Numbered from the stretch's first letter, positions 1 through 7,029 are shown. The stretch is DNA of 13,213 bases from CAYRVF01 sp964427535 (GCA_964427535.1 CAYRVF010000134.1:1-13213); one strand, 5' to 3'. The notes: generated by a model not told the origin, from the letters alone. Numbers and translations: made by a program.

Positions 1-95
1 CCCCTGACCTTCTGCATGCCATGCAGACGCGCTCCCAGCTGCGCCACAGGCCCGTACAGACGCGGTCGCTACACCGCATCGGCCCTCTCATAGTA

Positions 96-815
96 TCACA
101 GTGTGGGCGGTTCCGCAACCCTCTCGGGGACCCACCATCGCATCCCCAGCGTCTCCGCCAGCGCCCGCAGCTCGTCCTCGCCAACCAGTGGATTACCCAT
201 GTGATAGACATGCCAGAAGTATGCGATGTACTGCAAAAGTGAGACCCTATCGTCGTCGGGCAGATCATCAGCGGTGAGTTCCGTCCGGACCCAAAAGGCA
301 AAATTGAGCTGAAAGAGCACGCGCTGGAACGCCATCTCACCGACCAGGTCGAATCCGCTGTACTCACGAATGGCTTTGAGCTTCGGCAGTTGGTCGCGTG
401 CGGTGAGCCCTTTCAGATTAGTTAAGCGCTTCGGCTCAGGTCCCATGTAACCATCGCTATAGTAGGCGCTCACCAAGGTTACTGGACCGACAATATGGCG
501 GTTGAACACTTCCAGGTCACCAGCAGGCACCCAAAGCTCCCGATGCTCTGCACTGCCCACAACATGCGACTTATATCGTGATGCATACTTGGCGTCAATT
601 TGGAACTCGACGACGAACCCGGCATTACCTCTGGCCGCATCAGGGGCGTTCCAGCGCTCAGCAATTTGCTCCGCATAGTGCCGCGACAGTACGGGGTAGA
701 AGATCGGTTGCTCTGGACGTCGGGGCGGAAAGTGGCCGGATTCCAACACCTGTACCGTCTCGCTGAGGCCCATCGGGCGATACAGCGTTCGGACCGCAGT
801 CTTCTTCTTTTTCAT
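96..815 (-). CDS. Hypothetical protein, N-terminal part like the 'ADP-ribosylation/crystallin J1' family
   Basis: A 239-residue soluble protein of unknown function. Residues about 9-119 carry the pattern LYRPMGL, PPRRPEQPIFYPVL, a Y-A-x-x-I-A-x-x-W-N segment, HRELWVPAGDLEVFNRHIVG and a final SAYY. I recognise this from short bacterial proteins auto-named ADP-ribosylation/crystallin J1; the name does not prove an enzyme activity. Residues about 120-239 form an extra C-terminal part rich in aromatic residues (FQLNFAFWV, YIAYFWHVYH) that I do not recognise. The start at 815 lies 10 bases after the stop of the DUF4129 gene, and translation probably couples to it. An in-frame extension to 938 would run deep into that gene and is Arg-rich nonsense. 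Two 60-base lines inside the gene are 53% and 48% GC by hand count, against 77% for a line of the neighbouring gene, so it may be acquired. Confidence 0.8.
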   Translation of the reverse strand: MKKKKTAVRTLYRPMGLSETVQVLESGHFPPRRPEQPIFYPVLSRHYAEQIAERWNAPDAARGNAGFVVEFQIDAKYASRYKSHVVGSAEHRELWVPAGDLEVFNRHIVGPVTLVSAYYSDGYMGPEPKRLTNLKGLTARDQLPKLKAIREYSGFDLVGEMAFQRVLFQLNFAFWVRTELTADDLPDDDRVSLLQYIAYFWHVYHMGNPLVGEDELRALAETLGMRWWVPERVAEPPTL

Positions 816-825
816 CGCCACCCAC

Positions 826-2457
826 TCACTTGCTGCGGCGCGTCTTCTCGCCCGTTCGCGCTCCCGCCGCACGCAGCAGTTCCAGCACACGGCGCTGCGC
901 CTGTGTCGTCTCCGGGGGCGCTGCCGGCTCGTCGCCATCAGGCGTGCCGTAGCGCGCGCGCTCGTACTCCGCCGTCAGTCGCGCCAGGGGCGCGTGCGCG
1001 TCGGACTCTCGGGCCGCGGCCACACCAGCGGGCTGGGCGACGCCGTCGAGCGCGGGCGCGAGACGTCCGGCGTACTCCTCTGGCGTCTCCGTCACTTGCC
1101 GCGCCATGCCAGCGTGCGACGCCGCCCGCAGCACCTCCCTGTACAGCGCCCGCGCGCCGTCGGGTCGAAGTGTCGGTCCGCTCTCGGCCAGCGCCTCCGG
1201 CCGCTCTCCGCGAGAGAAGAGATTTCTGAGACGCCGGGCCAGGATGTCGCGCGCATCGAGACCCTCGCGCTCCTCGTCAAAGGCGTCGGAGCGGCTGAAC
1301 GTATTGTAGTGACGCATGGCGCGCAGAGCCAGCAGCAGCAACACGGCCACGATCACCGCGAGCAGCGCCCACCGCTCGACCGTGAGTGTGCTGGCCGAAA
1401 TGTGGTCCGTCAGGCGGGGCGCGTGCCCGGCGTTCGCTGGAGGCTGTGGCTGGGCATGCTGGTTAGGATGAAACAGGTGATCGTGCAGCCATTGGAGCGG
1501 ATTCAGGATCAGGAACAGCAACACGGTGGCAATCGCCGCCAGCACGATGTCGAGCAGTGCCACGACCGGACTGACTACCGGCGCGAGCAGAGACCCAATC
1601 GCCTGCGCTGTGACCGGAGACACGAGCACGATCACCAGCAGGCTTACGACCACCACCAGTACACTGAGCGCCAGCGCCGTCACGACCCACGCGCGGGTCA
1701 TCGAAAGGATGTTCTCGCGCGCCTGGGCGCGGCGGGTGGCGTCGCGCTGCTCGCGGGCGGTATCGAGCACCGACGCCGCCATCAGGCCCATCAGCCCAGC
1801 AATCGTCTCCAGCGGCAGCAGCAGCGCAAATTGGGCGTCGAGAATGCTGCGTGCCCGTCCGCTCAGGGTCGTGGCACCGATCAGCACCACCACGAGCACG
1901 CCAAAGCCGATCACCAGACGCCGATAGACACGCTCGCGTGTCACGTACGTGCGCGCGAGGGCAAGTCCGCGCCACCAGAGATACGCCGTGACGATGCCGA
2001 GGCCGAGCACGGTGCCGCTATTCTGCCCAGTCATCGCCATCGCGAAGCTCGACATGTCGGAAATACGACTCAGCGGCGAGACGATCGATGCGAGAGTCGC
2101 GACGCACGCCCACCCGGCGAGCGTGACGACCGCCTGTCCGACGCGCACCGCACGTGAGGGTGGTCCCGCTTCGTCGGCGTTCGCCCACCAGCCGAGCAAG
2201 GTAGAGAGCGCCCATCCGGCGAGCATCGCGCCTGCGACATTCCATAGTGGAAGAGCCGGTACCTGGCCACCACTACCGAATGCGAACAGCGCTAGCAGTG
2301 CGTAGACCGGCACCGCCTCGACGACGACGGCGGATACCACCGCCAGCGCCGCGAGCCAGCGGCCGACGCCAAAGTGTGTCATCCCTCCGCGTCGTAGCGG
2401 ACGCACCTGAGGATTCTGGCGTCGCGGCTCTCGCTCGTCGATGCCCGGCTCATTCAT
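826..2457 (-). CDS. Multi-pass membrane protein with C-terminal DUF4129 domain
   Basis: A 543-residue integral membrane protein. Hydrophobic segments lie near residues 34-62, 72-92, 107-127, 148-166, 180-199, 208-230, 255-281, 288-320 and 361-380, giving eight or nine helices. A cytosolic tail follows. Residues about 433-505 (ALYREVLRAASHAGMARQ, TETPEEYAGRL, LARLTAEYERARYG) match the DUF4129 pattern, which commonly closes TgpA-type transglutaminase membrane proteins. No transglutaminase Cys-His-Asp core is visible here, so this is the shorter DUF4129-only form. The ATG overlaps the stop of the DUF58 gene (ATGA), implying translational coupling. DUF58 plus DUF4129 is a recurring pair in MoxR-ATPase loci; its role, thought to involve the envelope or protein maturation, is not settled. 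Family call is good, function unknown. Confidence 0.88.
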   Translation of the reverse strand: MNEPGIDEREPRRQNPQVRPLRRGGMTHFGVGRWLAALAVVSAVVVEAVPVYALLALFAFGSGGQVPALPLWNVAGAMLAGWALSTLLGWWANADEAGPPSRAVRVGQAVVTLAGWACVATLASIVSPLSRISDMSSFAMAMTGQNSGTVLGLGIVTAYLWWRGLALARTYVTRERVYRRLVIGFGVLVVVLIGATTLSGRARSILDAQFALLLPLETIAGLMGLMAASVLDTAREQRDATRRAQARENILSMTRAWVVTALALSVLVVVVSLLVIVLVSPVTAQAIGSLLAPVVSPVVALLDIVLAAIATVLLFLILNPLQWLHDHLFHPNQHAQPQPPANAGHAPRLTDHISASTLTVERWALLAVIVAVLLLLALRAMRHYNTFSRSDAFDEEREGLDARDILARRLRNLFSRGERPEALAESGPTLRPDGARALYREVLRAASHAGMARQVTETPEEYAGRLAPALDGVAQPAGVAAARESDAHAPLARLTAEYERARYGTPDGDEPAAPPETTQAQRRVLELLRAAGARTGEKTRRSK

Positions 2458-3983
2458 GGCCGCACCTCCGCCTCGACGGTCGCGTCTCTTTCCGACTGTG
2501 ATTGGTGCCCCACCTCGTTGCCGTTGCGATCGAGACCTCTGGCGGCCAGCGCCTGCTCGTAGATCGTGTCCCAGCGCGCCGCGCCGCCTAGGCGTACAAT
2601 CCGCAAGTCAGACACGTCGAGCTCGGCGTCGCCCGTCAGCAGCAGTGTGACCGCATGTCCATGTCGCCGCAGTCGGCGGAGGACTGCCAGCTCACCCTGC
2701 GAGACTACCGATGCGGCGCCGATGTATACGACGGTCGTCCCGAATGGCAGGCGTCCCTCTTCGCGCGCCACGACGTCGGCGATGGACCCGGCGAAGTACG
2801 GCACGAGCCGCGCGAGCGATTCTTCGATGCGCACGAGCTGGCGACGGTCGGTGCCTGGTGGAACGCGTAGTCGTACCTGATCGGTATTTGTCCCAAGGTG
2901 TGCGCTCGTCGGATCGAGGTCGAAAGTCGCCGCCAGCGGCGCTCCACCATCGGCTTCATCAGCATCGGTGCGCTCGTCGAACGAGGCCAGCGCGCCATTG
3001 GCATAGAGCCCCACCGCGAAACGCGCGTCGAGCCCCCACCTGGCGACGGACGCGGCAACGCAGATCGCCAGCTCCGCCAGGCCCTCATCATAGCCCGCGA
3101 CCATCTCACGGTACGTCCGCACATCCAGAAAAATGGCGAGCGTGGCGTGCGCCGACGTTTCCAGCACCTTCGTTTGCAGAGCGCCCGTGCGCGCGGTCGC
3201 CTTCCAGTGGATATGGCGGGGATCATCGCCCGCGACATAGGAGCGCACACCTGTCACGCGCAGTGGGTCCTCCAGCAACCGGCGGGGTGCGCGGTGGTCT
3301 CCCAGCAATGCACGTGCGGGCAGTCCCAGTTCTTCGAGCGGGAAGACGAGTGGATAGACGAGCAGCGCGGCAGGCCGCTCGATGCGCGCCTCGCGAGTCA
3401 GCAGGCCAAACGGATCGCTACTCTCGACGGTGAGCGGCCCGAACGACCACACGCCCCGTTTTAGGCAGCGCACGCGGTAGCGCCGGGTGATCCGCTGGAA
3501 GGACCAGGGTGCCAGCACGTTCTCCAGCACTCGCCGGCCCGGACGTGTCGAGACGCCCATCGTCACGCCCGGTATCGGCGTCTCGTCTGGGATGTCGTCG
3601 AGCAACGTGAGATGCGGCAGCGGCAGGAACTTGCGATTCTCGACCCGCAGCTCCAGCGTCAGCTCGTCGCCGATCTCGGCCCGCTGGCGCGTAAGCCGCC
3701 GGGTGACGGCCACATCTCGCAGGCTGTGGCGGTACCAGATCTCGGGAATCGCGCCGAGCGCGCCCGCGACCACCGCGACACCGAACAGCAGCGGCTGCCG
3801 CAGCACGACGCCGATCACCAGCAGGAACGCGGCGACGAGATACCACGCGCGACGGCTCAACGCCAGCTCGTCCGTCGCCGAGACCGGAGGCGCCAGCGCC
3901 GACGAAAGCGGCTCTTTCGGGCGTGGCTGTTCATCATGACCAGAGCGGCCAGCCGCCCGAGCGAGAACGTTGCGCAGAGCCAT
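2454..3983 (-). CDS. DUF58 domain-containing membrane protein
   Basis: A 509-residue protein with two membrane helices near residues 46-62 and 65-83, then a beta-rich region and the DUF58 signature around residues 245-275 (GVRSYVAGDDPRHIHWK, then KVLE). A vWA-like part follows (LAIFLDVRTY), in which the DxSxS metal-binding pattern of true vWA domains is not kept. The ATG at 3983 has GGGAG five bases upstream. The frame stays open to 4070, but that stretch is upstream leader and contains a hairpin repeat, so I reject the longer start. It overlaps the DUF4129 gene by ATGA and lies 182 bases after the nucleotidyltransferase gene. DUF58 proteins usually accompany a MoxR AAA ATPase; none is seen in this window. 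Likely a membrane component of an envelope-related complex, by family only. Confidence 0.9.
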   Translation of the reverse strand: MALRNVLARAAGRSGHDEQPRPKEPLSSALAPPVSATDELALSRRAWYLVAAFLLVIGVVLRQPLLFGVAVVAGALGAIPEIWYRHSLRDVAVTRRLTRQRAEIGDELTLELRVENRKFLPLPHLTLLDDIPDETPIPGVTMGVSTRPGRRVLENVLAPWSFQRITRRYRVRCLKRGVWSFGPLTVESSDPFGLLTREARIERPAALLVYPLVFPLEELGLPARALLGDHRAPRRLLEDPLRVTGVRSYVAGDDPRHIHWKATARTGALQTKVLETSAHATLAIFLDVRTYREMVAGYDEGLAELAICVAASVARWGLDARFAVGLYANGALASFDERTDADEADGGAPLAATFDLDPTSAHLGTNTDQVRLRVPPGTDRRQLVRIEESLARLVPYFAGSIADVVAREEGRLPFGTTVVYIGAASVVSQGELAVLRRLRRHGHAVTLLLTGDAELDVSDLRIVRLGGAARWDTIYEQALAARGLDRNGNEVGHQSQSERDATVEAEVRP

Positions 3984-4165
3984 ACCTACTCCCTGCTTGC
4001 GAACAGCGCCTTCACGCCAGCGCACCGCACGCGCAAAGGGCGAGGCATTCCTCACCCGCCCCTGCCACAAGATGGTTCCCGCGAATGCGTATTACTTACG
4101 CGTGCAGATACTATGACGCTCCGCCAACCGTCCTATTTCACCGGCCCCATCGGGAATGCGCCCAA
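3984..4165. other. Intergenic region between the nucleotidyltransferase and DUF58 genes
   Basis: This stretch of 182 bases holds the ribosome binding site of the DUF58 gene, hairpin repeat copy A (4038-4062) and a short inverted repeat GCGTA-TTACT-TACGC at 4087-4101. I could not place a convincing promoter or terminator in it, so whether the DUF58 operon is transcribed separately from the upstream gene is open. Confidence 0.5.
4038..4062. repeat. Hairpin repeat, copy A
   Basis: The core GCGAGGCATTCCTCACCCG (4040-4058) folds as GGGcGAGG-CATT-CCTCaCCC, with one mismatch and a CATT loop. Positions 4039-4062 match 8905-8928 at 21 of 24 bases in the same orientation. Both copies are intergenic, which is typical of short dispersed palindromic repeats in high-GC bacterial genomes. 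Confidence 0.6.
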
Positions 4166-5569
4166 CTACCGCATAGTGAGTGTGCGAGCAAAGTCGAGCG
4201 CGTCATCCTCCGTCGTGACGGTGCCGTTAAGTTGTGCCGCGCGCACCGCCGTCAGGATATCGCCGACATTGGGTCCTGGCGCCACACCCGCCTTCTCGAT
4301 GACATCTCTTCCGCTGAGCAGTGGCGGGGGCACAAGCCGCGTCCGATCTGTGAGGTAGGTCGTGAGCACCCAACCGGCAAGCGCTCGCGACTGCTCAGAC
4401 GCAGCATTCCGTCCACCGGCTGACGCGACAGCCAGAGCGCCGACGATCGCATGGACTCCTGCCTCACCATCGCCCTGTGTGTCCGCGAAGAACCAGCGCC
4501 ACGCTACTTCGTCGCGCACTCCGGACCGCAGGAGGTCAAGTGCGCGCGGAACGAGCTGGGCGGTGGTGCGAGCGACCAGTCCAAGATGCCCCCTCGGCGT
4601 GAACGGCAACGCCGTGTTCCCCTGCCGTAAAGACCCATCAGCCAACGCGTAAAGAAGCACACCCCACCGCAGACCTGTGAGACGCGGCTCCGCGCCGGCT
4701 CGCGTCTCCGCATACCATGCGCGGAGGGCGTCCACGGCATGGCCCCAGGCGCCCTCATCAGAGGGTACGTCGCCGCGTCCGAACACGAGCGCCGGAATCT
4801 GATCAAGCGCCGAAGCCACGGAGCTCCACTGTTCGGCGCGTGAACCCGGCGCCAGCGGATCGTACGCGCCAACACCGATCAGCCAGCGAAGTCCGCGTCC
4901 GGCATCATCCGCGTCGAGCAACCGGCTCATCTCCTCACGCAGCCGGTCGGCCGAGAGCGACGCAAGTGACGGCACGGACTCACGGGCCAGCCGCTCCGTG
5001 CGCGCATCGGGCGTGAGGTCGAGACGCGCTATCGCCGTCGCCGCGCGCAGCACCCGACCTGGGTCTGCCCGGAAAGCGCTGTCGCTCGCTGCGACCAGCT
5101 GCCGGGCATGCAGATCGCGCAACCCGCCCAGTGGGTCCAGTAACGGCACGTCGTCCGTTGGCCGCTCCGACGCACGCGCGCGAAGCAGCCGCTCCCACGC
5201 GGAGAGCGGCACGGCAATCGCGTTTATCGAAAAGTCGCGCCGCCGCAGATCATCGTCGAGCGTCCCACCAGCCAGGCTCGACACGTCAATCTCGCTCACG
5301 TTGGAGTGCCTGGGAACGAGACGCACGGTCCGCGCGTGCAATGGCGTGACGGCCCAGCCAAGTTCGGCGGCGAGTGTCTCCGCGACGCGATGTGCGTCGC
5401 CCTCCACGACGAGGTCCACATCGCGTGGCACCTGGCCGAGCAGCAGATCGCGCACGGTGCCGCCGACCAGCCATGCACGCGTGTCGCTAGTACGCAGCAC
5501 ACGTTCGACGTCTCGAATCGACGCCGCGAAGGACGTCTCACGCGCGGCAGTCGCGTCTGGATCGTTCAC
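4166..5569 (-). CDS. cca: CCA-adding / poly(A) polymerase family nucleotidyltransferase (class II)
   Basis: Adds nucleotides to RNA 3' ends, most likely CCA to tRNA. With a GTG start it has 467 residues. The class II head is clear: GGTVRDLLLG (36-45), the catalytic carboxylates in PRDVDLVV (D50, D52) with a third in SEIDVSS (D95), RRRDFSINAIA (from 109), DPLGGLRDL (145-153), FRADPGRVLRA (about 166-176) and DRLREEMSRLL. The C-terminal PPLLSGRDV...PGPNVGDIL is usual in this family. No HD phosphohydrolase motif is evident, and specificity for CCA, CC, A or poly(A) cannot be read from sequence. Start choice: AAGGA lies six bases before GTG 5569 but directly abuts ATG 5575, so GTG is preferred; only two residues differ. 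The frame is open up to 5809, but that runs through the divergent gene and its promoter. Confidence 0.92.
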   Translation of the reverse strand: MNDPDATAARETSFAASIRDVERVLRTSDTRAWLVGGTVRDLLLGQVPRDVDLVVEGDAHRVAETLAAELGWAVTPLHARTVRLVPRHSNVSEIDVSSLAGGTLDDDLRRRDFSINAIAVPLSAWERLLRARASERPTDDVPLLDPLGGLRDLHARQLVAASDSAFRADPGRVLRAATAIARLDLTPDARTERLARESVPSLASLSADRLREEMSRLLDADDAGRGLRWLIGVGAYDPLAPGSRAEQWSSVASALDQIPALVFGRGDVPSDEGAWGHAVDALRAWYAETRAGAEPRLTGLRWGVLLYALADGSLRQGNTALPFTPRGHLGLVARTTAQLVPRALDLLRSGVRDEVAWRWFFADTQGDGEAGVHAIVGALAVASAGGRNAASEQSRALAGWVLTTYLTDRTRLVPPPLLSGRDVIEKAGVAPGPNVGDILTAVRAAQLNGTVTTEDDALDFARTLTMR

Positions 5570-5647
5570 AGACATTCCTTCACGAATTGATGTCGTCGGG
5601 CCCGGCGTATTGCTGCGGCACGGCGAGCGGACAGCAGCCGGAAGCTG

Positions 5648-5677
5648 TTGACGAGACCAGAGCAGAAGCCGTATACT
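5648..5677 (+). promoter_or_regulatory. Sigma70-type promoter for the helix-turn-helix gene
   Basis: TTGACG (5648-5653), an 18-base spacer and TATACT (5672-5677). It lies about 68 bases upstream of the ATG at 5745, inside the divergent intergenic region shared with the nucleotidyltransferase gene. Confidence 0.65.
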
Positions 5678-5734
5678 GGCCACCAAGTACACCGGTTCGC
5701 GCGTCACCAGCCGCGCGTGTGCCGCTTGTAGGCC

Positions 5735-5739
5735 GGAGG
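5735..5739 (+). promoter_or_regulatory. Ribosome binding site GGAGG of the helix-turn-helix gene
   Basis: GGAGG sits five bases before ATG 5745. This picks that start over the second in-frame ATG at 5754. Confidence 0.75.
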
Positions 5740-5744
5740 CGGGC

Positions 5745-5984
5745 ATGATTGTAATGGACGGCGAGGAGTTCCTGTCGGCGCAGGAAGCTTGCGCGCTCTT
5801 GCAGATCAAGCCTGCGACGCTCTACGCCTACGTCAGTCGCGGTCTGCTGGGCAGCTACCGGCAGGGCATTAAGCGCACACGGCTCTACCGCCGCGACGAA
5901 GTCGAACGGCTTACGCGCCTGCGTGGCCCGGAGGCCGACGAGCACCAGGATGGTGACCCTCAGGCCTGGATTCCGTACGTCTAA
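5745..5984 (+). CDS. Small helix-turn-helix (MerR/excisionase-like) DNA-binding protein
   Basis: A 79-residue protein made of essentially one winged helix-turn-helix domain. Residues 10-37 (LSAQEACALLQIKPATLYAYVSRGLL) form the helix pair, with the Y-V-S-R-G-L-L turn typical of MerR/HTH_17 domains. Residues about 45-57 (RTRLYRRDEVERL) form the wing and last helix. The tail ends in an acidic stretch and WIPYV. The pattern closely resembles the DNA-binding head fused to some citrate synthases, but here it stands alone with no effector or enzyme domain. It has its own promoter and is divergent from the nucleotidyltransferase gene, with 175 bases between the starts. It could regulate either neighbour or itself; this is inference. 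The target is unknown. Confidence 0.85.
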   Translation: MIVMDGEEFLSAQEACALLQIKPATLYAYVSRGLLGSYRQGIKRTRLYRRDEVERLTRLRGPEADEHQDGDPQAWIPYV

Positions 5985-6021
5985 GCCCCTCTCGAACACC
6001 TATCACGATTCGACTCGACTG

Positions 6022-6039
6022 CACTAGCGTACGATAGTG
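6022..6039. promoter_or_regulatory. 18-base near-perfect palindrome, possible operator
   Basis: CACTAGCGTACGATAGTG pairs at eight of nine positions around its centre; the one mismatch is G6027/A6034. It lies 37 bases after the stop of the helix-turn-helix gene. There is no T-run, so it is not an obvious terminator. A dimeric regulator site is possible. Confidence 0.35.
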
Positions 6040-6158
6040 ACCACGAACGACGCCGCTAGCACATCTACCGGCCAGCCTACGTCATGCCATTCCACATTAT
6101 CGAAGAGCCCGCGGCAACGCACCACTCGGCGCGTGAAGTCGTTCAGGTACGGCATCAT
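6024..6158 (-). CDS. Possible small hypothetical protein (44 residues)
   Basis: No recognised family. The ATG at 6158 has GGAGG eight bases upstream on the minus strand and runs to TAG at 6024-6026. By hand count, GC is about 66%, 39% and 73% at codon positions 1, 2 and 3. That is the periodicity of real genes in a high-GC genome and is unusual for spacer DNA. The peptide begins MMPYLNDFTRRVVRC and contains NVEWHDVGWPVDV. The same frame stays open upstream to a TTG at 6239 with no ribosome site. It could be a genuine small gene, or the remnant of a longer broken one. It would be convergent with the helix-turn-helix gene. Confidence 0.3.
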   Translation of the reverse strand: MMPYLNDFTRRVVRCRGLFDNVEWHDVGWPVDVLAASFVVTIVR

Positions 6159-6203
6159 CTCGCTCGCCTCCCCGGTCGAAGAGGCCCCTACTACATCGCC
6201 TGA

Positions 6204-6233
6204 TTGACGCCTGCTGGCTGCTCGGGATATATT
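6204..6233 (+). promoter_or_regulatory. Sigma70-type promoter for the hydrolase-helicase operon
   Basis: TTGACG (6204-6209), an 18-base spacer and TATATT (6228-6233). It has the same -35 box and spacer length as the promoter at 5648. It lies about 95 bases upstream of ATG 6328. The palindrome TTGTACAA (6232-6239) overlaps the end of the -10 box and could bind a repressor. Confidence 0.65.
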
Positions 6234-6327
6234 GTACAAGATGCGCTCGTGGCGTGCTTCACACGGTGATGCGCGTCACGTCCGTGAGGGTGTGCCAGGT
6301 CGATACCGGTGCGGAGGGCAGCAGACG

Positions 6328-7008
6328 ATGAGTGCGGTCACGGAAACCGCGGTCCGCTTTCCGAGCGCGGGCACCGAACGGCTGATGCTCGAAGGCATCC
6401 TGACGCGTCCTGAGGAGAGTGGCGCGGACGCTGCCGAGGGGGAGCACCCTGTCGCGGTGCTCTGTCATCCTCAGCCGATCAGCAGTTCGATGGATGACGG
6501 CTTCACACGGCAAGTGGCGCGCGACCTGGCGGCGGAGGGATTCGTCACACTGCGGTTCAACTTCCGGAGTGTCGGATCAAGCGAAGGCGCCTCGACTGAC
6601 GGACGGCTGGAGCCGCTGGATGTCGCGGGAGCCGTCGCATTCGCGCTCGCGCAGCCAGGCGTGAACGCCCGGAAGCTGGCGCTTGTCGGCCATGCGTTCG
6701 GGGCATACGTCGCGCTAGTCTACGCCGCGGCAGATGCTCGGGTGCGCACGGTCGTGGCCGTCAGCCTGCCCGTCTTCCGCATCACGCCGGAGCTGGCGCG
6801 CTTCGAGCGGCCACGCCTGTTTGTGACCGGCGAGTACGATGAGGTGTCGCCGCGTCACAAGTTGATTCCCTGGCTCGAAGAGCTTCCCGGCGCGCGCAAC
6901 CTGCGTGTGATCTCCGGAGCTGGTCATTTGCTGCGCGGCAGTGAGGCGACTGCTTCCGCAACCGTTGTAAGATACCTTGTACAGTGGGCGGCTACGCCCG
7001 GCGTGTGA
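6328..7008 (+). CDS. Alpha/beta-hydrolase-fold protein lacking the nucleophilic serine
   Basis: A 226-residue protein of the small cytosolic dienelactone-hydrolase/COG2945-like group. Recognisable features are CHPQP (46-50) after the first strands, TLRFNFRSVGSSEG (74-87), the nucleophile elbow at 121-125, GEYDEVSP with D171 in the acid position, and GAGH with H200 in the histidine position. The elbow reads GHAFG instead of G-x-S-x-G: codon GCG gives Ala123 where serine is expected. The family's usual HPHPxxGG loop is also altered to HPQPISSS. Asp and His are kept, so the fold is probably intact while esterase chemistry is doubtful. The start at 6328 is chosen by GGAGG at 6313-6317; the frame is open to 6232 without a better site. 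The helicase gene starts 31 bases downstream, pointing to an operon. Confidence 0.88.
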   Translation: MSAVTETAVRFPSAGTERLMLEGILTRPEESGADAAEGEHPVAVLCHPQPISSSMDDGFTRQVARDLAAEGFVTLRFNFRSVGSSEGASTDGRLEPLDVAGAVAFALAQPGVNARKLALVGHAFGAYVALVYAAADARVRTVVAVSLPVFRITPELARFERPRLFVTGEYDEVSPRHKLIPWLEELPGARNLRVISGAGHLLRGSEATASATVVRYLVQWAATPGV

Positions 7009-7029
7009 GAACAGTGCGATCAGTGGTGC

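Noticed and set aside
84..120. Possible minus-strand promoter (TTGCGG then GATACT) at the end of the 239-residue gene
   Set aside because: The spacer is only 15 bases and no downstream gene is visible in the window.
994..2157. Plus-strand ORF of 387 codons
   Set aside because: It is antisense to the DUF4129 membrane protein, is rich in Arg, Gln and His, and has no recognisable domain.
3984..4070. N-terminal extension of the DUF58 protein to 4070
   Set aside because: GGGAG with ideal spacing marks ATG 3983, and the extension contains hairpin repeat copy A.
5570..5809. N-terminal extension of the nucleotidyltransferase to 5809
   Set aside because: It would cross the promoter and start of the divergent HTH gene; the extra residues do not look like the family, and a good GTG start with AAGGA exists at 5569.
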